Origin: Bradyrhizobium sp. sBnM-33
Lineage (GTDB): Bacteria; Pseudomonadota; Alphaproteobacteria; Rhizobiales; Xanthobacteraceae
Length of the DNA: 64,000 nt
Direction: 5' to 3'
NCBI RefSeq assembly: GCF_032917945.1
Contig: NZ_CP136624.1
Span: 1,736,001 to 1,800,000, forward strand
Position numbers and translations under genes: made by a program. The notes beneath the pieces were generated by a model. It did not search any database and was not told where the DNA came from. It saw only the letters and a program-made list of their open reading frames with translations. The number at the start of each line of letters is the position of its first letter. The stretch's first letter is position 1. Shown piece by piece: positions 41,601 to 52,088 of the stretch.

Positions 41601-44600
41601 GCTATCTGCCCGACGGCAATCTGGAGTTCCTGGGCCGCAACGACGACCAGGTGAAGATCCGCGGCTTCCGCATCGAGCCGGGCGAGATCGCCGCGCGGCT
41701 TTGCGAGCACGCCTGGGTGCGCGATGCGGTTGTGGTGGCGCGCCAGGACCGGTCCGGCGACAAGCACCTTGTCGCCTATGTGGTGGGCTCGGACGAGGCT
41801 GGCTCGGACGAGGACGATGGAGGCGGGCTGGCCGGCGCCTTGCGGGCGCACTTAAGTGCGCGGCTGCCGGACTACATGGTGCCGGCGGCGTTCGTGCGGC
41901 TATCGGGGCTGCCGCTGACGGTGAACGGCAAGCTCGACCGCAAGGCACTGCCGGCGCCGGCCGACGATGCCTATGCGCGGGCGGCCTATGCGGCGCCGCG
42001 CGGCGCGATCGAGACGGCGCTGGCAGAGATCTGGGCGGAGCTTCTCGGGGTCGAGCGGGTCGGACGCCACGACCACTTCTTCGAACTCGGCGGCCACTCG
42101 CTCCTGGCGGTGCAGCTCTTGAGCCGGCTGCGGCGGTTGTCGCTCGGGGTGGAGGTGCGCACCCTGTTCGCCAGGCCGGTGCTGGCCGATCTTGCCGCAA
42201 GCCTGGGCAGCCATCACGAGGTGGCGGTGCCTGCCAACCTGATCACCGAGCAGAGTACGGCGATCACGCCGCAGATGCTGCCGCTGATCGAGCTGACGCA
42301 GGGCGAGATCGACCGGATCGTCGCCACGGTGCCTGGTGGCGTCGGCAACATCCAGGACATTTATGGCCTGTCGCCGCTGCAGGACGGCATCCTGTTCCAT
42401 CATCTGCTGACCAGCCGGGGCGATCCCTACCTGCTGGTGTCGCAGATGGCGTTTGCCGACCGTGGCCTGTTGGATCGCTATCTTGGTGCGGTTCAGCGGG
42501 TGGTGGATCGGCACGACATTCTGCGCACGGCCTTTGTCTGGGAGGGGCTGTCGAGCCCGGCCCAGGTGGTGTGGCGTCGTGCGCCGCTGGAGGTGAGCGA
42601 GGTCGAGCTGGATGGCTATGATTGTCCCGGCGCCGATGAGCTCCGGCGCCGGTTTGATCCGCGCCAGCACCGCATCGATCTTGGCCGGGCGCCCTTGTTG
42701 CGGTTTGTGACCGCGCGCGAGCCCGGCAGCGGGCGCTGGCTGCTTTTGGAGCTGCAGCATCATTTGATCGGGGATCACACGACGCTGGACGTGATGCATG
42801 CCGAGGTGCGGGCCATGCTTGCGGGGCGGGCCTATGAACTGGCCGCGCCGCTGCCATTCCGCAATCTGGTGGCGCAGGCGCGTCTTGCTGTTGATGCCAA
42901 GGCGCATGAAGAGTTCTTCCGGGGACTGCTGGCCGACATCGACGAGCCGACCATGCCGTTCGGGCTAAGCGAGGTCTACGGCGACGGCAGCGGCGTCGGC
43001 GAGGCGCATCGGGTGCTGCCGCAGGCGCTCAACGAGCGGCTGCGCGAACAGGCGCGGCGGCTCGGGGTGAGCCTGGCCAGCCTGTGCCATCTGGCCTGGG
43101 GGCAGGTGGTGGCGCGCAGCAGCGGCCGCGAGCAGGTGGTGTTCGGCACGGTGCTGTTTGGCCGGATGCATGGCGGCGCCGGTGCCGACCGCACCATGGG
43201 CCTGTTCATCAACACCCTGCCGCTGCGGCTTGATCTCGACGGCACCGGGGTTGCGGCGAGCGTGCGCAGCACCCATGCGCAGCTTTCCGAGCTGCTGGCG
43301 CACGAGCATGCCTCGCTGGCGCTGGCGCAACGCTGCAGCGGCGTTGCGGCGCCGGCGCCGCTGTTCAGCGCGCTGTTGAACTACCGCCATAACAGGCCGG
43401 CGGCCACGCCCGGCTCCGGAACGGATGATGTCCTGTCGGGGATGGAATGGCTGGGCGGCGAGGAGCGCACCAACTATCCCGTGACCCTATCGGTGGAGGA
43501 TTATGGCGAAGCGCTCGGGCTGACGGCGCAGGTGGCGGAGCCTGTCTCTGCGGATCGGGTCTGCGGCTACATGCAGCGGGCGCTCGAGCAACTGGCGGAG
43601 GCGCTGGAGCATGCCCCCAACACGCCGGTGCGCGAGCTCGACATCCTGCCGTCCGCTGAGCGCGCGTATCTGCTGGAGGAGTTGAACCGGACGGCGGCGG
43701 CCTATCCGTCGGAGCGGTGCATCCATGAACTGTTCGAGCAACAGGTCCGGCGCGCACCCGAAGCGGTCGCCCTCGTCCATGAGGACGAGCGCCTGAGCTA
43801 TGGCGAGCTCAATGCGCGGGCCAACCGGCTGGCGCATCATCTGATCGCGCTCGGGGTCAGGCCGGATCAGCCGGTGGCGATCTGCCTTCAGCGCAGCCCG
43901 GCGATGGTGGTGGGGCTCTTGGCGATCCTGAAGGCGGGCGGCGCCTATCTGCCGCTGGATCCGGCCTATCCGTCTCAGCGGCTGCGCCAGGTGCTGGGCG
44001 ATGCCGCGCCCCAGCTGCTGCTTTGCGATGCGGCAGGCCGCGCCGCGCTCGGCACCGAGGCGCTCGCCGATGTGACGGCGCTCGATCTGGATACGGCCAC
44101 CCCGCCCTGGGCCGCGCTGCCTGTCTCTGATCCCGAGCCGCGCGCCCTCGGCCTCACCTCGCGCCATCTCGCCTACATCATCTACACCTCAGGCTCAACC
44201 GGAACCCCAAAGGGCGTCATGGTCGAGCATGCGAACCTGTTGAATTTCATATATGCTCTTTCGGATATATTGAGGATCACTGAGCAGGATGTATTCCTAG
44301 CCATCACGTCCATCTCATTTGATATCGCAGGACTGGAGCTATTTCTTCCATCGTGCACGGGAGCCACAATCGTCCTAGCCAGCCGTAAGGATGTTACGGA
44401 TGCTACGGCGTTGCATTACCTTATAGATCAGCGCAAGATTTCTATGATGCAGGCCACTCCAGCAACGTGGCGTTTGCTGTTGGATGCCGGCTGGCAAGGA
44501 ACACCGGGCTTAAATGTATTGTGTGGAGGTGAGGCGTTACCTGCGAGTCAGTCGTCGCGGCTCAGTAGAGGGGTGAGGTCTCTAAGAAATCTTTACGGTC

Positions 44601-46387
44601 CGACCGAAACAACGATCTGGTCGTCCAGTTTTGTTATTGACGCGAGGCTCGTTGTGTCTCATCAAAACGTCCCGATCGGCCGCCCGATTGCCAACACGCG
44701 GGTGTATCTGCTGGACGGTCATGGCGCGCCTGTGCCGTTGGGGGCGGTGGGTGAGCTTTACATAGGCGGGGCGGGGGTTGCGCGTGGCTATCTGAACCGT
44801 GCCGATCTGACGGCGGAGCGGTTCATCGCCAGTCCCTTTGTGGACGGCGATCGGCTGTACCGGACCGGCGACCTGGCGTGCTATCTGCCCGACGGCAATC
44901 TGGAGTTCCTGGGCCGCAACGACGACCAGGTGAAGATCCGCGGCTTCCGCATCGAGCCGGGCGAGATCGCCGCACGGCTTTGCGAGCACGCCTGGGTGCG
45001 CGATGCGGTTGTGGTGGCGCGCCAGGACCGGTCCGGCGACAAGCACCTTGTCGCCTATGTGGTGGGCTCGGACGAGGCTGGCTCGGACGAGGACGGTGGA
45101 GGCGGGCTGGCCGGCGCCTTGCGGGCGCACTTAAGTGCGCGGCTGCCGGACTACATGGTGCCGTCGGCGTTCGTGCGGCTATCGGGGCTGCCGCTGACGG
45201 TGAACGGCAAGCTCGACCGCAAGGCACTGCCGGCGCCGGCCGACGATGCCTATGCGCGGGCAGCCTATGCGGCGCCGCGCGGCGCGATCGAGACGGCGCT
45301 GGCAGAGATCTGGGCGGAGCTTCTCGGGGTCGAGCGGGTCGGACGCCACGACAACTTCTTCGAGCTCGGCGGCCACTCGCTCCTGGCGGTGCGGTTGCTC
45401 AGCCGAGCGCTAAATCTTGGAATGAAGTTTAATGCCGCCGATCTCTTCCAGGCTCCTGTCCTGAAGGAACTTGCATCGAGGGTTGAGTTGGACCCGCAAC
45501 GTCATCCAGCTGGAGTGCTACCCGTTCAGGCGACGGGATCTCAACCGCCACTCTTCTTTGTTCCGACAGGTTACGGAGATTATTCGTATGTCCTCACTTT
45601 AGCAAAAGAAATGGATGTAGACTGCCCGATCTATGCTTTGCCATGGCCGTCTTTCAATGAACTTTGTCAACCAGCTCTCGATGCGATCGCCGCGGAGGTA
45701 ATCCTCGCAATCGGAAAGATCCAGCCGCAGGGTCCGTATCGCTTCGCTGGTTACTCCTCAGGGGCAATCTTGGCTTATGCGCTTGCCAAACACTTGCTAA
45801 GTCGCGGGGAAGCTGTCTCATTTATGGCGTTCATCGATGTCACATTACCTGCAAATCCATCGAGCAGGTCGGATGCCCAAGTAGCATTAGATATGATATT
45901 CGAGCCTCTCGAGTCTTTAGATGATGAGCGGTTCGAATTGCTGGAGAAACTTTCTGAACAAAGTTCAGTTGCTCAGTTGTTTGAAAAGGCGCAGCAAATT
46001 GGGGCCATAGCTTCAGATCGCGATCTCTATGACAACGCCTTGAGGTATGTCTATTTTCACAGGGCACTACGATCGTATCGAGCTGCGACCCTGCCAATTG
46101 AGATACATCAGTTTTATGCAGCTGATCCTTTCCCTAGTCGTCGTGTGCGGGGCAAAAACTCAATCGCCCCGGAGGCAAGATCGGTCATGCGCGGCTGGGA
46201 CCGCGTTTTGAGTGGGGCGGCCATTCATGCAGTTTCAGTTCCAGGCAATCACGTAACGATGATGAGCAACCCAGAAAACCGCGAAGTTCTGGCACGCATG
46301 TTATCGAGAGCCTTGAATGGTTCGCCAATAAACACGCTGAACTGCACCCCGTTTTCACCGGATACCCGCGTTAGCCGGAGGAGCTAG
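35633..46387 (+). CDS. NRPS 2: three-module peptide synthetase with terminal thioesterase
   Basis: 3584 aa; C-A-T-(E/C)-A-T-(E/C)-A-T-TE. The N-terminal 45 residues are a possible docking segment. The first C has HHIVSDGW (His178) and the LCL-type opening [10 protein letters not shown]. The next two begin with [29 protein letters not shown] fits the HH[I/L]X4GD signature of dual epimerisation/condensation domains, with the core HHLIGDH, so residues 4 and 5 should be D. Codes: A1 DATDIGEVG (unclear, Asx-like), A2 DFWNIGMVH (Thr), A3 DILQLGLIW (Gly). The thioesterase has GYSSG (Ser near 3375), and His about 3540 in PGNHVTMM. Starts 2 nt after NRPS 1, so same transcript. The TAG stop lies in the CTAG target copy of the IS701 element. 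Confidence 0.93.
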   Translation: MTDLIRSGLEELDAESLTELFSLAKERSRTGSRETTLLPKVGRKSVLVPSFAQQRLWFLAQLDESSTTYHIPLAWRLRGALDRSAWQRSLDRLFARHEALRSVFVAPEGKPRVEVLPADAGLPVLEHDLRGRPDAEAALLELCHEEAGTPFDLARGPLIRGRLIRMSDEEHVFLLTQHHIVSDGWSLGVLVRELSQLYRAFEAGQDDPLPPLAIQYPDYAAWQRQWLSGERLQKQAQYWRDTLSGAPARLALPTDRPRPAQPSFAGASVPIVIDADLTRGLKRLSRQHGTTLFMTVLAAWAAVLARLSGQDDLVIGVPSANRGRREIEGLIGFFVNSLPLRLELSGEPSVSQLLERTRRTALAAQEHQDLPFEQVVEIVKPPRHLDHTPLFQVMLAWQNNAVGSFDLAGLSVEAAGEGLDQVKFDLELSLHEQGEEIAGAFGYATALFDQATIERQRGYLLALLRAMVADAGQPVGRINILPADERSYLLEELNRTAAAYPSERCIHELFEQQVRRAPEAVALVHEDERLSYGELNARANRLAHHLISLGVRPDQPVAICLERSLAMVVGVLAILKAGGAYLPLDPAYPSARLRQVLEDAAPGLVLADAAGRTALGADALVDVTVVDLETATPAWAELPASDPDPRALGLTSRHLAYVIYTSGSTGTPKGVMVEHRGVANYLSWACEAYAPRSSSLVSSSLAFDAIITSLLAPLLCGGHAQLVREGDEVEGVKEKISSGCGIIDITPSHLDVLGQQMLADSAASQVGLFIIGGEALSHSTIELWRRIQPTARLVNEYGPTETIVGCLFYEVPTGPAVSANVPIGRPIANARVYLLDGHGALVPFGAVGELYIGGAGVARGYLNRADLTAERFIASPFVDGDRLYRTGDLACYLPDGNLEFLGRNDDQVKIRGFRIEPGEIAARLCEHAWVRDAVVVARQDRSGDKHLVAYVVGSDEAGSDEDDGGGLAGALRAHLSARLPDYMVPAAFVRLSGLPLTVNGKLDRKALPAPADDAYARAAYAAPRGAIETALAEIWAELLGVERVGRHDHFFELGGHSLLAVQLLSRLRRLSLGVEVRTLFARPVLADLAASLGSHHEVAVPANLITEQSTAITPQMLPLIELTQGEIDRIVATVPGGVGNIQDIYGLSPLQDGILFHHLLTSRGDPYLLVSQMAFADRGLLDRYLGAVQRVVDRHDILRTAFVWEGLSSPAQVVWRRAPLEVSEVELDGYDCPGADELRRRFDPRQHRIDLGRAPLLRFVTAREPGSGRWLLLELQHHLIGDHTTLDVMHAEVRAMLAGRAYELAAPLPFRNLVAQARLAVDAKAHEEFFRGLLADIDEPTMPFGLSEVYGDGSGVGEAHRVLPQALNERLREQARRLGVSLASLCHLAWGQVVARSSGREQVVFGTVLFGRMHGGAGADRTMGLFINTLPLRLDLDGTGVAASVRSTHAQLSELLAHEHASLALAQRCSGVAAPAPLFSALLNYRHNRPAATPGSGTDDVLSGMEWLGGEERTNYPVTLSVEDYGEALGLTAQVAEPVSADRVCGYMQRALEQLAEALEHAPNTPVRELDILPSAERAYLLEELNRTAAAYPSERCIHELFEQQVRRAPEAVALVHEDERLSYGELNARANRLAHHLIALGVRPDQPVAICLQRSPAMVVGLLAILKAGGAYLPLDPAYPSQRLRQVLGDAAPQLLLCDAACRAALGTEALADVTALDLDTATPPWAALPVSDPEPRALGLTSRHLAYIIYTSGSTGTPKGVMVEHAQMARLFEATQDWYGFTEHDVWCLFHSISFDFSVWELWGALRYGGRLILVPSNTARSASDFHELVCKSGVTVLNQTPSAFKAFMDVECQSNVRNRLRYVIFGGEALEPSILKPWYARHSDSVPQLINMYGITEATVHVTYRPLNQSDTSNSANLIGEPIPDLRLYLLDRFGQPVPLGTVGELYIGGAGVARGYLNRADLTAERFIASPFVDGDRLYRTGDLACYLPDGNLEFLGRNDDQVKIRGFRIEPGEIAARLCEHAWVRDAVVVARQDRSGDKHLVAYVVGSDEAGSDEDDGGGLAGALRAHLSARLPDYMVPAAFVRLSGLPLTVNGKLDRKALPAPADDAYARAAYAAPRGAIETALAEIWAELLGVERVGRHDHFFELGGHSLLAVQLLSRLRRLSLGVEVRTLFARPVLADLAASLGSHHEVAVPANLITEQSTAITPQMLPLIELTQGEIDRIVATVPGGVGNIQDIYGLSPLQDGILFHHLLTSRGDPYLLVSQMAFADRGLLDRYLGAVQRVVDRHDILRTAFVWEGLSSPAQVVWRRAPLEVSEVELDGYDCPGADELRRRFDPRQHRIDLGRAPLLRFVTAREPGSGRWLLLELQHHLIGDHTTLDVMHAEVRAMLAGRAYELAAPLPFRNLVAQARLAVDAKAHEEFFRGLLADIDEPTMPFGLSEVYGDGSGVGEAHRVLPQALNERLREQARRLGVSLASLCHLAWGQVVARSSGREQVVFGTVLFGRMHGGAGADRTMGLFINTLPLRLDLDGTGVAASVRSTHAQLSELLAHEHASLALAQRCSGVAAPAPLFSALLNYRHNRPAATPGSGTDDVLSGMEWLGGEERTNYPVTLSVEDYGEALGLTAQVAEPVSADRVCGYMQRALEQLAEALEHAPNTPVRELDILPSAERAYLLEELNRTAAAYPSERCIHELFEQQVRRAPEAVALVHEDERLSYGELNARANRLAHHLIALGVRPDQPVAICLQRSPAMVVGLLAILKAGGAYLPLDPAYPSQRLRQVLGDAAPQLLLCDAAGRAALGTEALADVTALDLDTATPPWAALPVSDPEPRALGLTSRHLAYIIYTSGSTGTPKGVMVEHANLLNFIYALSDILRITEQDVFLAITSISFDIAGLELFLPSCTGATIVLASRKDVTDATALHYLIDQRKISMMQATPATWRLLLDAGWQGTPGLNVLCGGEALPASQSSRLSRGVRSLRNLYGPTETTIWSSSFVIDARLVVSHQNVPIGRPIANTRVYLLDGHGAPVPLGAVGELYIGGAGVARGYLNRADLTAERFIASPFVDGDRLYRTGDLACYLPDGNLEFLGRNDDQVKIRGFRIEPGEIAARLCEHAWVRDAVVVARQDRSGDKHLVAYVVGSDEAGSDEDGGGGLAGALRAHLSARLPDYMVPSAFVRLSGLPLTVNGKLDRKALPAPADDAYARAAYAAPRGAIETALAEIWAELLGVERVGRHDNFFELGGHSLLAVRLLSRALNLGMKFNAADLFQAPVLKELASRVELDPQRHPAGVLPVQATGSQPPLFFVPTGYGDYSYVLTLAKEMDVDCPIYALPWPSFNELCQPALDAIAAEVILAIGKIQPQGPYRFAGYSSGAILAYALAKHLLSRGEAVSFMAFIDVTLPANPSSRSDAQVALDMIFEPLESLDDERFELLEKLSEQSSVAQLFEKAQQIGAIASDRDLYDNALRYVYFHRALRSYRAATLPIEIHQFYAADPFPSRRVRGKNSIAPEARSVMRGWDRVLSGAAIHAVSVPGNHVTMMSNPENREVLARMLSRALNGSPINTLNCTPFSPDTRVSRRS
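38179..44230 (+). repeat. Near-identical 2.75-kb module repeat in NRPS 2 (period 3297 bp)
   Basis: 38179-40933 and 41476-44230 cover the tail of one A domain, T, dual E/C and the start of the next A domain. They look the same almost base for base (differences such as GACCCTGTCGG/GACCCTATCGG near 40187/43484). Only the A-domain cores between them differ. Confidence 0.85.
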
Positions 46388-47919
46388 TCTTACTGAGTCA
46401 GAAAAAGCGTCTGATTCAAAAGGTCGCGGGCGAGGTGCTGTCAGAATCAGTTACCGGTTGAGATTCAGGCATCGGCAACGGGGGCTGATATGGATCTCCG
46501 GACATCAGACGGCAGTGAATCGCGATTTTCGGCTTTTGTCGAGGGACTTGTGAGCGTGATCGGACATGCGGACCGGGCCCGGCCGTTGTTTGATTATTGC
46601 ATCGGCTTAATCATGCCGGGGGAGCGTAAGAGCGTTGAGCCGATGGCAGCGGTGACGGCACCTGATCGGACGGCGGCACAGCATCAGTCGCTGCTGCACT
46701 TCGTCGGTCAATCGCCTTGGTCTGACGAGGGTGTTTTGGCCAAAGTGGGTGAGATGGTACTGCCGGCGATAGAGCGCCATGGACCGATCGAAGCGTGGAT
46801 CATCGATGACACCAGTTTTCCCAAGAAGGGAGCGCACTCAGTCGGTGTGGCGCGTCAATACTGCGGGCAGCTCGGCAAGCAGGATAACTGCCAAGTCGCG
46901 GTGTCCCTGTCGCTTGCCAATCACCACGCCAGTCTGCCGGCGATGTATCGTCTCTATCTGCCGCAGGAATGGGCGGCAGATAAGAAGCGTCGGCGCAAAG
47001 CGGGCGTGCCCAAGGAGATCAGCTTTAAGACCAAGCCAGAGATCGCGCTTGAGCAGATCGACGCGGCCTGCCGAGCCGGGCTTCCTCGCGGCGTGGTGCT
47101 GATGGATGCCGGATATGGCTGCAACACGGACCTGCGGACCAGCATCAGCGCGTTGGCGTTGACCTATGTGGCCGGTATCTTGCCAAACACCACGGTGTGG
47201 ACGTCCGACACGGCGCCGCTGCCGCCAAAAAAATGGTCGGGCAAAGGGCGACCACCAAAGCTGCTGCGCCGCGACCACAAGCATCAACCGATTTCGGTCA
47301 AGGAGCTTGCTCTTTGCCTTCCTAAGCGGGTCTGGCGCACGATCAAGTGGCGAGAGGGTGCGGCCGAGCGGCTATCGTCGCGCTTCGCTCGCGCGCGCGT
47401 TTGCGTCGCGCATCGAGATTACCAGCTCACCGAAAGCCGACCGGAAGAATGGCTTTTGATCGAATGGCCAGAAGGTGAGGACGAGCCGACCAAATACTGG
47501 CTTTCAGCGTTGCCGGAAACGATCACTTTCGGCAGGCTAGTCGAGCTAACCAAGCTGCGCTGGCGCATCGAGCGCGACTATCAGGATCTCAAACAAGAGG
47601 TTGGGCTCGGGCATTTCGAAGGGTGAGGTTGGCGTGGCTTCCACCACCACGCCACGCTGTGCATCGCGGCCTACGGGTTCCTGGTCTCCGAGAGGGAGAC
47701 GATTCCCCCCTCGGGATCTCGTTCCACCAGGCCGTTCAAGAAACTTGCGGTTCCCAACGGTTACCGACCCAGAGGCTCCGCCGCTGCGACCCGAACGTCA
47801 CATCCCGAACTCGATCAGGACGATGCGGCGAAGACTGATCGTTGCCATCGCCCGGAACATCTCACGCTGTCCTTATTGCACCCGGCAGACGAAGCGCCTT
47901 CTTTTGTGACACAGTAAGA
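46388..47919 (+). mobile_element. IS701-family insertion sequence with broken transposase
   Basis: 1532 bp between inverted ends TCTTACTGAGTCA and TGACACAGTAAGA, flanked by CTAG on both sides (46384-46387 and 47920-47923), the 4-bp duplication typical of the family. The transposase starts at 46490 (MDLRTSDGSESRFSAFVEGL) and has the DDE region (WIIDDTSFPKKG, VLMDAGYGCNTDLR, LRWRIERDYQDLKQEVGLG). A TGA at 47624 replaces an expected CGA (GHFEG-stop-GWRGFHHH), and a later frameshift moves the C-terminus to MRRRLIVAIARNISRCPYC. It is probably inactive by itself. Confidence 0.85.
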
Positions 47920-47923
47920 CTAG

Positions 47924-48395
47924 GAGCCTGTCCAGTTAGCATCGGGAAGCCAGTTTTATCCGAATGATAGCGGCTCATGCGGCCCTCGCCAGCTTGACGA
48001 GGTTGTGAGCGGTGCAAATCAGGGCCCATTCGGGCTTCACTTTGTCGATGCCGCGCAGCAGGAATTGCCTGAACCCTCTTGCCTGTTTGATCTGTCCGAA
48101 CACGGGTTCGACGATCTGCTTACGCAAGCGGTAGCGACTTCGGTAGCCGGCGCGCTTGAGCTTGGTGCTCATCTTGGCGATCAGCGAGCCGGCTCTTGAA
48201 GGCTTTTCCGCGGTGGCGGACTTGGTGCCGTGCTTCTGCCTTCCGGTTGGCGATGTAGCCCTCAATGCGCCGCCGTTTGATCGCGCGAAGATTGGCGGCG
48301 GAGCAGTAGCCGGCGTCGGCCGACACTTCGTCGGGATTGGTCCCCAGAATAGCCCTGATCCCGTTGAGCAACGGCGCCAGTTGCGCCTGGCGGCG
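47924..48395 (-). mobile_element. IS1182-family remnant, transposase C-terminus
   Basis: The terminal sequence GAGCCTGTCCAGTTAGC at 47924 is followed on the minus strand by the transposase tail: QAQLAPLLNGIRAILGTNPD then EVSADAGYCSAANLRAIKRR, a frame change, and RLRKQIVEPVFGQIKQARGF with a stop near 47975. This is the IS1182-type catalytic and C-terminal region. The rest is missing beyond about 48395. A second copy of the terminus is at 50744. Confidence 0.75.
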
Positions 48396-48559
48396 TCGAT
48401 CCTCGACTTCACCGACGAGATCACGCGCAAGACCCTGCCGTCGCTCGGACCGGCGCTGGAGACAGCCGCGAGCAACGTTTTCAAGCTGGCGAAGCGGTGA
48501 GCGCTGCGGCATCCCGCTTGACAGCGAGTTCGCAACGGTCGCCGCAGCGAAGTTGAGGT
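48396..48559. other. No supported gene between IS1182 remnant and sulfotransferase
   Basis: Frames are open on both strands but without recognised content. The plus-strand string LDFTDEITRKTLPSLGPALE looks coding-like but has no start or family match. Confidence 0.3.
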
Positions 48560-49186
48560 TCAAGTAAGATACCCAAAACGAACAAACCAGTCCCGATTAT
48601 CGGAAACGATTGCCTCGGCCGTATCTGCATTCAGATTGCCAATCCACCGACCTATCCGACCGTCGCGCCGATGGTTTGGGTGTAGCAGGTTCTCCGTGTT
48701 GTAAGAAGCAACTCCATCAATGAGGCCATCTACTTCGCGGACAATTTGAGCAGCCGTATTCGGGTCAATAGATATCCCACAAGCCCTCGCTATCCTCTGC
48801 GCCGAGGTTTGCGGATGATTTATGATTTCGACGTAGGATAGATCGATGTCGGATCGTGCTGACCAATACTCATGACATTCGCGCGTAGTTTTTGCAGCGG
48901 CGAGAGCAGCGCCTTTATCGTCCTTGTTCACCCAACCACGATCATGAAGGGACACGATAATATCACGCAGATCGCGATGGCAAGTTAGTACAGTTTCCGC
49001 TCTCTCGCTCCATTGATCGTCAGGGATGTGAATTTTCAATAGCGCCGACGTTTCTGTTCCCGGCACATAATCGTCGATCCATGCTGTCTTTAAGTTCGGG
49101 TCCTGAGTTCTCAAGCTTAATCGAGCTACATTGAAGACCCATGTGCTTCCAGAACGCTGTGTACCAGCCGCTAGAATAACCCGCAT
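48560..49186 (-). CDS. PAPS-dependent sulfotransferase
   Basis: 208 aa. The 5'-phosphosulfate-binding loop is at the very start (ILAAGTQRSGSTWVFNVARL), and the 3'-phosphate-binding region follows as TCHRDLRDIIVSLHDRGWV. Both are hallmarks of the sulfotransferase fold, which moves sulfate from PAPS to an alcohol or amine. It is shorter than NodH and lacks its sequence, so it should not be taken as Nod-factor specific. It lies between two NRPS loci on the opposite strand; a tailoring role is possible but unproven. The frame appears intact. Confidence 0.75.
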   Translation of the reverse strand: MRVILAAGTQRSGSTWVFNVARLSLRTQDPNLKTAWIDDYVPGTETSALLKIHIPDDQWSERAETVLTCHRDLRDIIVSLHDRGWVNKDDKGAALAAAKTTRECHEYWSARSDIDLSYVEIINHPQTSAQRIARACGISIDPNTAAQIVREVDGLIDGVASYNTENLLHPNHRRDGRIGRWIGNLNADTAEAIVSDNRDWFVRFGYLT

Positions 49187-49507
49187 AGCTTTCTCCCACC
49201 GGTTCCAATTCCAACCCTATCAGCCGCACCCGTGGCGTCAAATGGGTTTTTAGAGCCTGAAGAGGCCAGCGGCCGACCATGACTTACACGCTATTAGGTC
49301 AGTATGCCCTCCTGACATATCCGTGGTGAGCGTCGCGACGGGGGCTCTTGTGAGGCATGCACCCATTAACGCCGCGCGGCTGCGCCCGTAAGCTTATCGG
49401 CATGTCGGGATCCTCCGCGTCACTTCGGAGGCGTCGGGCGCTTCGCCTCGGCCTCGGCGGCTTCGCATACGGCAACCGGATCGGGTTCGAACGGCGACAA
49501 CCTGGCA
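49187..49507. other. No supported gene
   Basis: About 320 bases upstream of the sulfotransferase. Frames on both strands are shadow-like. No recognisable promoter was found for the sulfotransferase. Confidence 0.3.
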
Positions 49508-49720
49508 TCAAGCAGACGCTTGAGCAGCTCGGCGGCCCAGCGCTCGTCGCGCGGAGGCTGCCGCAAACAGCGCGACACGCACCTCGCGACAGCGAAGCCA
49601 GTCCTCGCGCGCGACGTATCCCAGCGGGTGACACGGCTTGGCGCTGCGGTCGTTTACATGGTTTCCAGTCCACCATTCGCTGACGGGGCCAAGCAGACGA
49701 GCCAACGCTCGCGAGCGACC
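49508..49720 (-). pseudogene. Hypothetical protein C-terminal fragment
   Basis: The minus-strand frame gives [20 protein letters not shown] then SAKPCHPLGYVAREDWLRCR and EVRVALFAAASA. I recall similar conserved short proteins in rhizobia (WTG..VNDRSxxPxHPxGYVAxEDWxRCREVR) of unknown function. The N-terminal part is missing or fused to the acyl carrier gene upstream, whose frame overlaps it. Confidence 0.4.
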
Positions 49721-50010
49721 CTCGAACTTCTGACCTCGCTGCGGCATGCGCTCGATCCCGGCAAACAGCGCGAGCGCCTCAGCGGTCGTCTAGTGAGTTC
49801 TACCGCATCGCCGACGGCCAAAATACACTCAACAGCATCATCGGAAATCTCGAAACCAAACTCCCGCTCAAATTTGAGCACCAATTCGACCATGTCTAGG
49901 CTATCGGCGCCAAGGTCTTCGATGAGGCTGGCATTATCCACCACTTCATCGGGATCAACAACAAGCTGTTCGACCACGATAATCCTGGCGCGTTCGGCAA
50001 TGTCGATCAT
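49654..50010 (-). CDS. Acyl carrier protein with abnormal C-terminus
   Basis: Residues 1-72 are a typical [23 protein letters not shown], then [20 protein letters not shown] with the phosphopantetheine Ser in DSL, and [21 protein letters not shown] normal ACP would end within ten residues. Here the frame runs on for about 46 basic residues ([20 protein letters not shown]) that are an out-of-frame reading of the next gene. The true stop has been lost by deletion or frameshift, and the ACP helix IV is cut. It could be a second ACP besides the housekeeping AcpP; NodF identity is not supported. Confidence 0.7.
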   Translation of the reverse strand: MIDIAERARIIVVEQLVVDPDEVVDNASLIEDLGADSLDMVELVLKFEREFGFEISDDAVECILAVGDAVELTRRPLRRSRCLPGSSACRSEVRSSRVARERWLVCLAPSANGGLETM

Positions 50011-50216
50011 GTTTCAAGCCCGCATCGTTGCATCATGGCAAGAATGGCTCGTCATTCAGTCCGCCGTAGCAGGGCCGTCCACCGTCATGAAAGGCACCTG
50101 TAAGAATATTGCTTCGCTGGAGTTCGTTCATCTCGTTTTTGCGGTTACAAGGAGAAGGCTGTTCTCCGCACGCAACCGACTCATCCGCATTGAGGGGCTT
50201 GGAGCCGAGCAGCGTG

Positions 50217-50516
50217 TCAATTCAGGGCGGGAAAACCGCCGCGCATCAGGTGTCGATATCCGTGCTCGCTCATCCATTTTGCGCGTGCAAGATGGCTGTC
50301 GAAGGTGCGGCGGGCCCGCTGCGGCTCGTTGTCCGCGTCGATATGCAGCACAATCTTTGCTACTTCGCGCCAGTCGGCCCCCTCGGCATCCGCGTCCAGC
50401 AGACGCCAGTAGGTGACGAGGTGCTCGTAATCATAGGGCGTGAGCATCGAATCTACCGGCGCCGTGTCGGCGACGTCGGGATCGAGCGGCGGTTTTTGCA
50501 TGGGACGAGCTCGCAA
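50217..50516 (-). CDS. DUF2285-like small protein
   Basis: 99 aa. PLDPDVADTAPVDSMLTPYD then YEHLVTYWRLLDADAEGADW, VAKIVLHIDADNEPQRARRT and DSHLARAKWMSEHGYRHLMR fit the short DUF2285-type proteins common in rhizobial islands and often annotated as DNA-binding. The whole domain is present, so it may be functional. Function unknown. It is on the same strand as the ACP, about 200 bp upstream of it. Confidence 0.6.
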   Translation of the reverse strand: MRARPMQKPPLDPDVADTAPVDSMLTPYDYEHLVTYWRLLDADAEGADWREVAKIVLHIDADNEPQRARRTFDSHLARAKWMSEHGYRHLMRGGFPALN

Positions 50517-50743
50517 TGTTCTGTCTGATGCGTCACTTAGCGCCGCCTTTTTGACCGCCTGATGTCATATCAGGGCCGTCTTGCGCATCACGCGATGTTC
50601 GGGATGTATCAGGCTTGCCGATGTGTTAGTTGGCCTGGGGTCCGGACGCCGATCGGAGAGCCCGAAGCTATTGATCAAGCTAGCGAAGGAGGCGTCAACG
50701 TAAAGCGGATCACCAGTCCCTAGATGGCGACGGCCTAGTCTAG

Positions 50744-50797
50744 GAGCCTGTCCAGTTAGCTTTGGGAAGGCAGTTTTATCTTGATAATGGCGGCTCA
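50744..50797. mobile_element. IS1182-type terminal fragment
   Basis: CTAG followed by GAGCCTGTCCAGTTAGC, then GGGAAGGCAGTTTTATC and GGCGGCTCA, matches the end at 47920-47978 over about 55 bases with few changes. No transposase coding remains next to it. Confidence 0.6.
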
Positions 50798-51619
50798 ACT
50801 TGACGCTACGTGCGATTCAAGCCCTTCGAGAGCTCGTCGCGTGCATATGTCCAAACTCGCGGGTGCCAGAAGCTGTGACGACACGATTCACATCGTCCAT
50901 AAGTTGTCCCAAGAAGATCGCATCGCTACGAGGTCCGTGACGCGCTAAACGAGTATCGACGAACGGCGAGTCACCATATCCCCGATCACGTACCCCATAC
51001 GTCCGCAAGTGGGTGGGTCCTGCTGATCAGCTCGAAAGTCGCTGACGAACGGCTCGCGGCGGCGCATCGGGCTAAGTTGCCTATGTCTACGCGGCAGTTG
51101 TCCGTCAACCAGGTGCGGCGGCACCAGGAGAGCACCGTGTTGGCGATACCGGCTGTCAGATTGCGCCACCGGTCTGGGCTGACCTCATAACGCTGGGACA
51201 GATCCTACTGTCGCTGCTCCCGCACGGTTTCCAGCGCAATCCTTGCCTTCAGTGTCGCGTCGATCCTGTGTCTCGTCTTCGTCGTCATTATCCGCTCCGT
51301 CTATCAAACGGAGCAGCCGTTTCCAACTAAGCAAATGGCCCCAAAATCGGGGCCCATTTCAGACAATCGTGCGCGCAGCCATGCTTCCAATGCCGTTAAA
51401 TTGCGGGCGGGGGTACCAAAGCCCTGTGGCACGCCACGAAATGATGGTCGTGCCGACGCGTTGGCTATGTTGGGTTCAGGGGCAGCACATGGCCTGGCTC
51501 ACCAGTTCGGCCGGGGTCTCTGAGCAGGGCAAAGGTACGGCGGCATCAATGGCAAGCGCCGAAAAGCGCATGCTGGTGCGATGAGTTATGCATAAACAAC
51601 CGTTCTTAATATGCCGCTC
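50798..51619. other. Decayed DNA upstream of the second NRPS locus
   Basis: Short frames on both strands without family matches. The next recognisable signals are the two NifA-type sites starting at 51620. Confidence 0.35.
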
Positions 51620-51635
51620 TGTATTGTCGCGAACA
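51620..51635 (+). promoter_or_regulatory. NifA upstream activator site, distal, NRPS 3
   Basis: TGTATTGTCGCGAACA matches TGT-N10-ACA, centred about 150 bp before the expected start site of the -24/-12 element at 51754. Confidence 0.6.
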
Positions 51636-51658
51636 GCCGTGTCCAATTGACGATGTAG

Positions 51659-51674
51659 TGTCCGGAACCGAACA
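51659..51674 (+). promoter_or_regulatory. NifA upstream activator site, proximal, NRPS 3
   Basis: TGTCCGGAACCGAACA matches TGT-N10-ACA, 39 bp downstream of the distal site and about 113 bp before the expected start site. Paired sites of this kind are common at NifA-dependent promoters. Confidence 0.6.
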
Positions 51675-51753
51675 CAGAGGATCAAGTATTTCGCCGCCGC
51701 GGCGCAAAGAGTGGTTTTTCCCTCTTCAAGTAAGCCCTCCACAACCTGTTTGG

Positions 51754-51768
51754 TGGCACGCGGATTGC
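51754..51768 (+). promoter_or_regulatory. Sigma-54 (-24/-12) promoter for NRPS 3
   Basis: TGGCACGCGGATTGC followed by T is an exact match to TGGCACG-N4-TTGCT with GG-N10-GC spacing, 335 bp upstream of the NRPS 3 ATG and downstream of two TGT-N10-ACA sites. Confidence 0.75.
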
Positions 51769-52088
51769 TCTGAGACAGTGAGGATCCAAAGGACGATATC
51801 GGTCCCGCGGTCGGCCCCGCGCCCACACATTCAGAGGAATCTTGCTCGATTGATTCTCACTTCGATAGACGCTGCACGGTTGAGTGCGATCCCGCCAAAT
51901 GAAGCGTTGTGGCGTCCGTCGGGGATGTCGCTGTCATTCGTAGCGCTGGATAACTCTCATGGCTGGCCGGAGTCGATTAGCATTCAGTGCGGCAATTCCC
52001 GAGCAAATCCTGACGAGTGTGACAGGCTTAGGTCGCCATGTGGCGCGCGCCTTGGCCGGGAACCGCATGCATTGGCTGAGGGGTGAAG

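Noticed and set aside
27183..46000. Long minus-strand frames opposite the NRPS genes (up to 400 codons)
   Set aside because: They recur at every copy of the same module and are Arg/Pro/His-rich, as expected for antisense shadows of GC-rich coding sequence.
48560..49186. nodH (Nod-factor sulfotransferase)
   Set aside because: Only the general PAPS-binding motifs match; the length is short and no nod box or nod genes are nearby.
49654..50010. nodF
   Set aside because: The sequence is closer to ordinary AcpP-type proteins ([10 protein letters not shown]), and no nodE or nod box is present.
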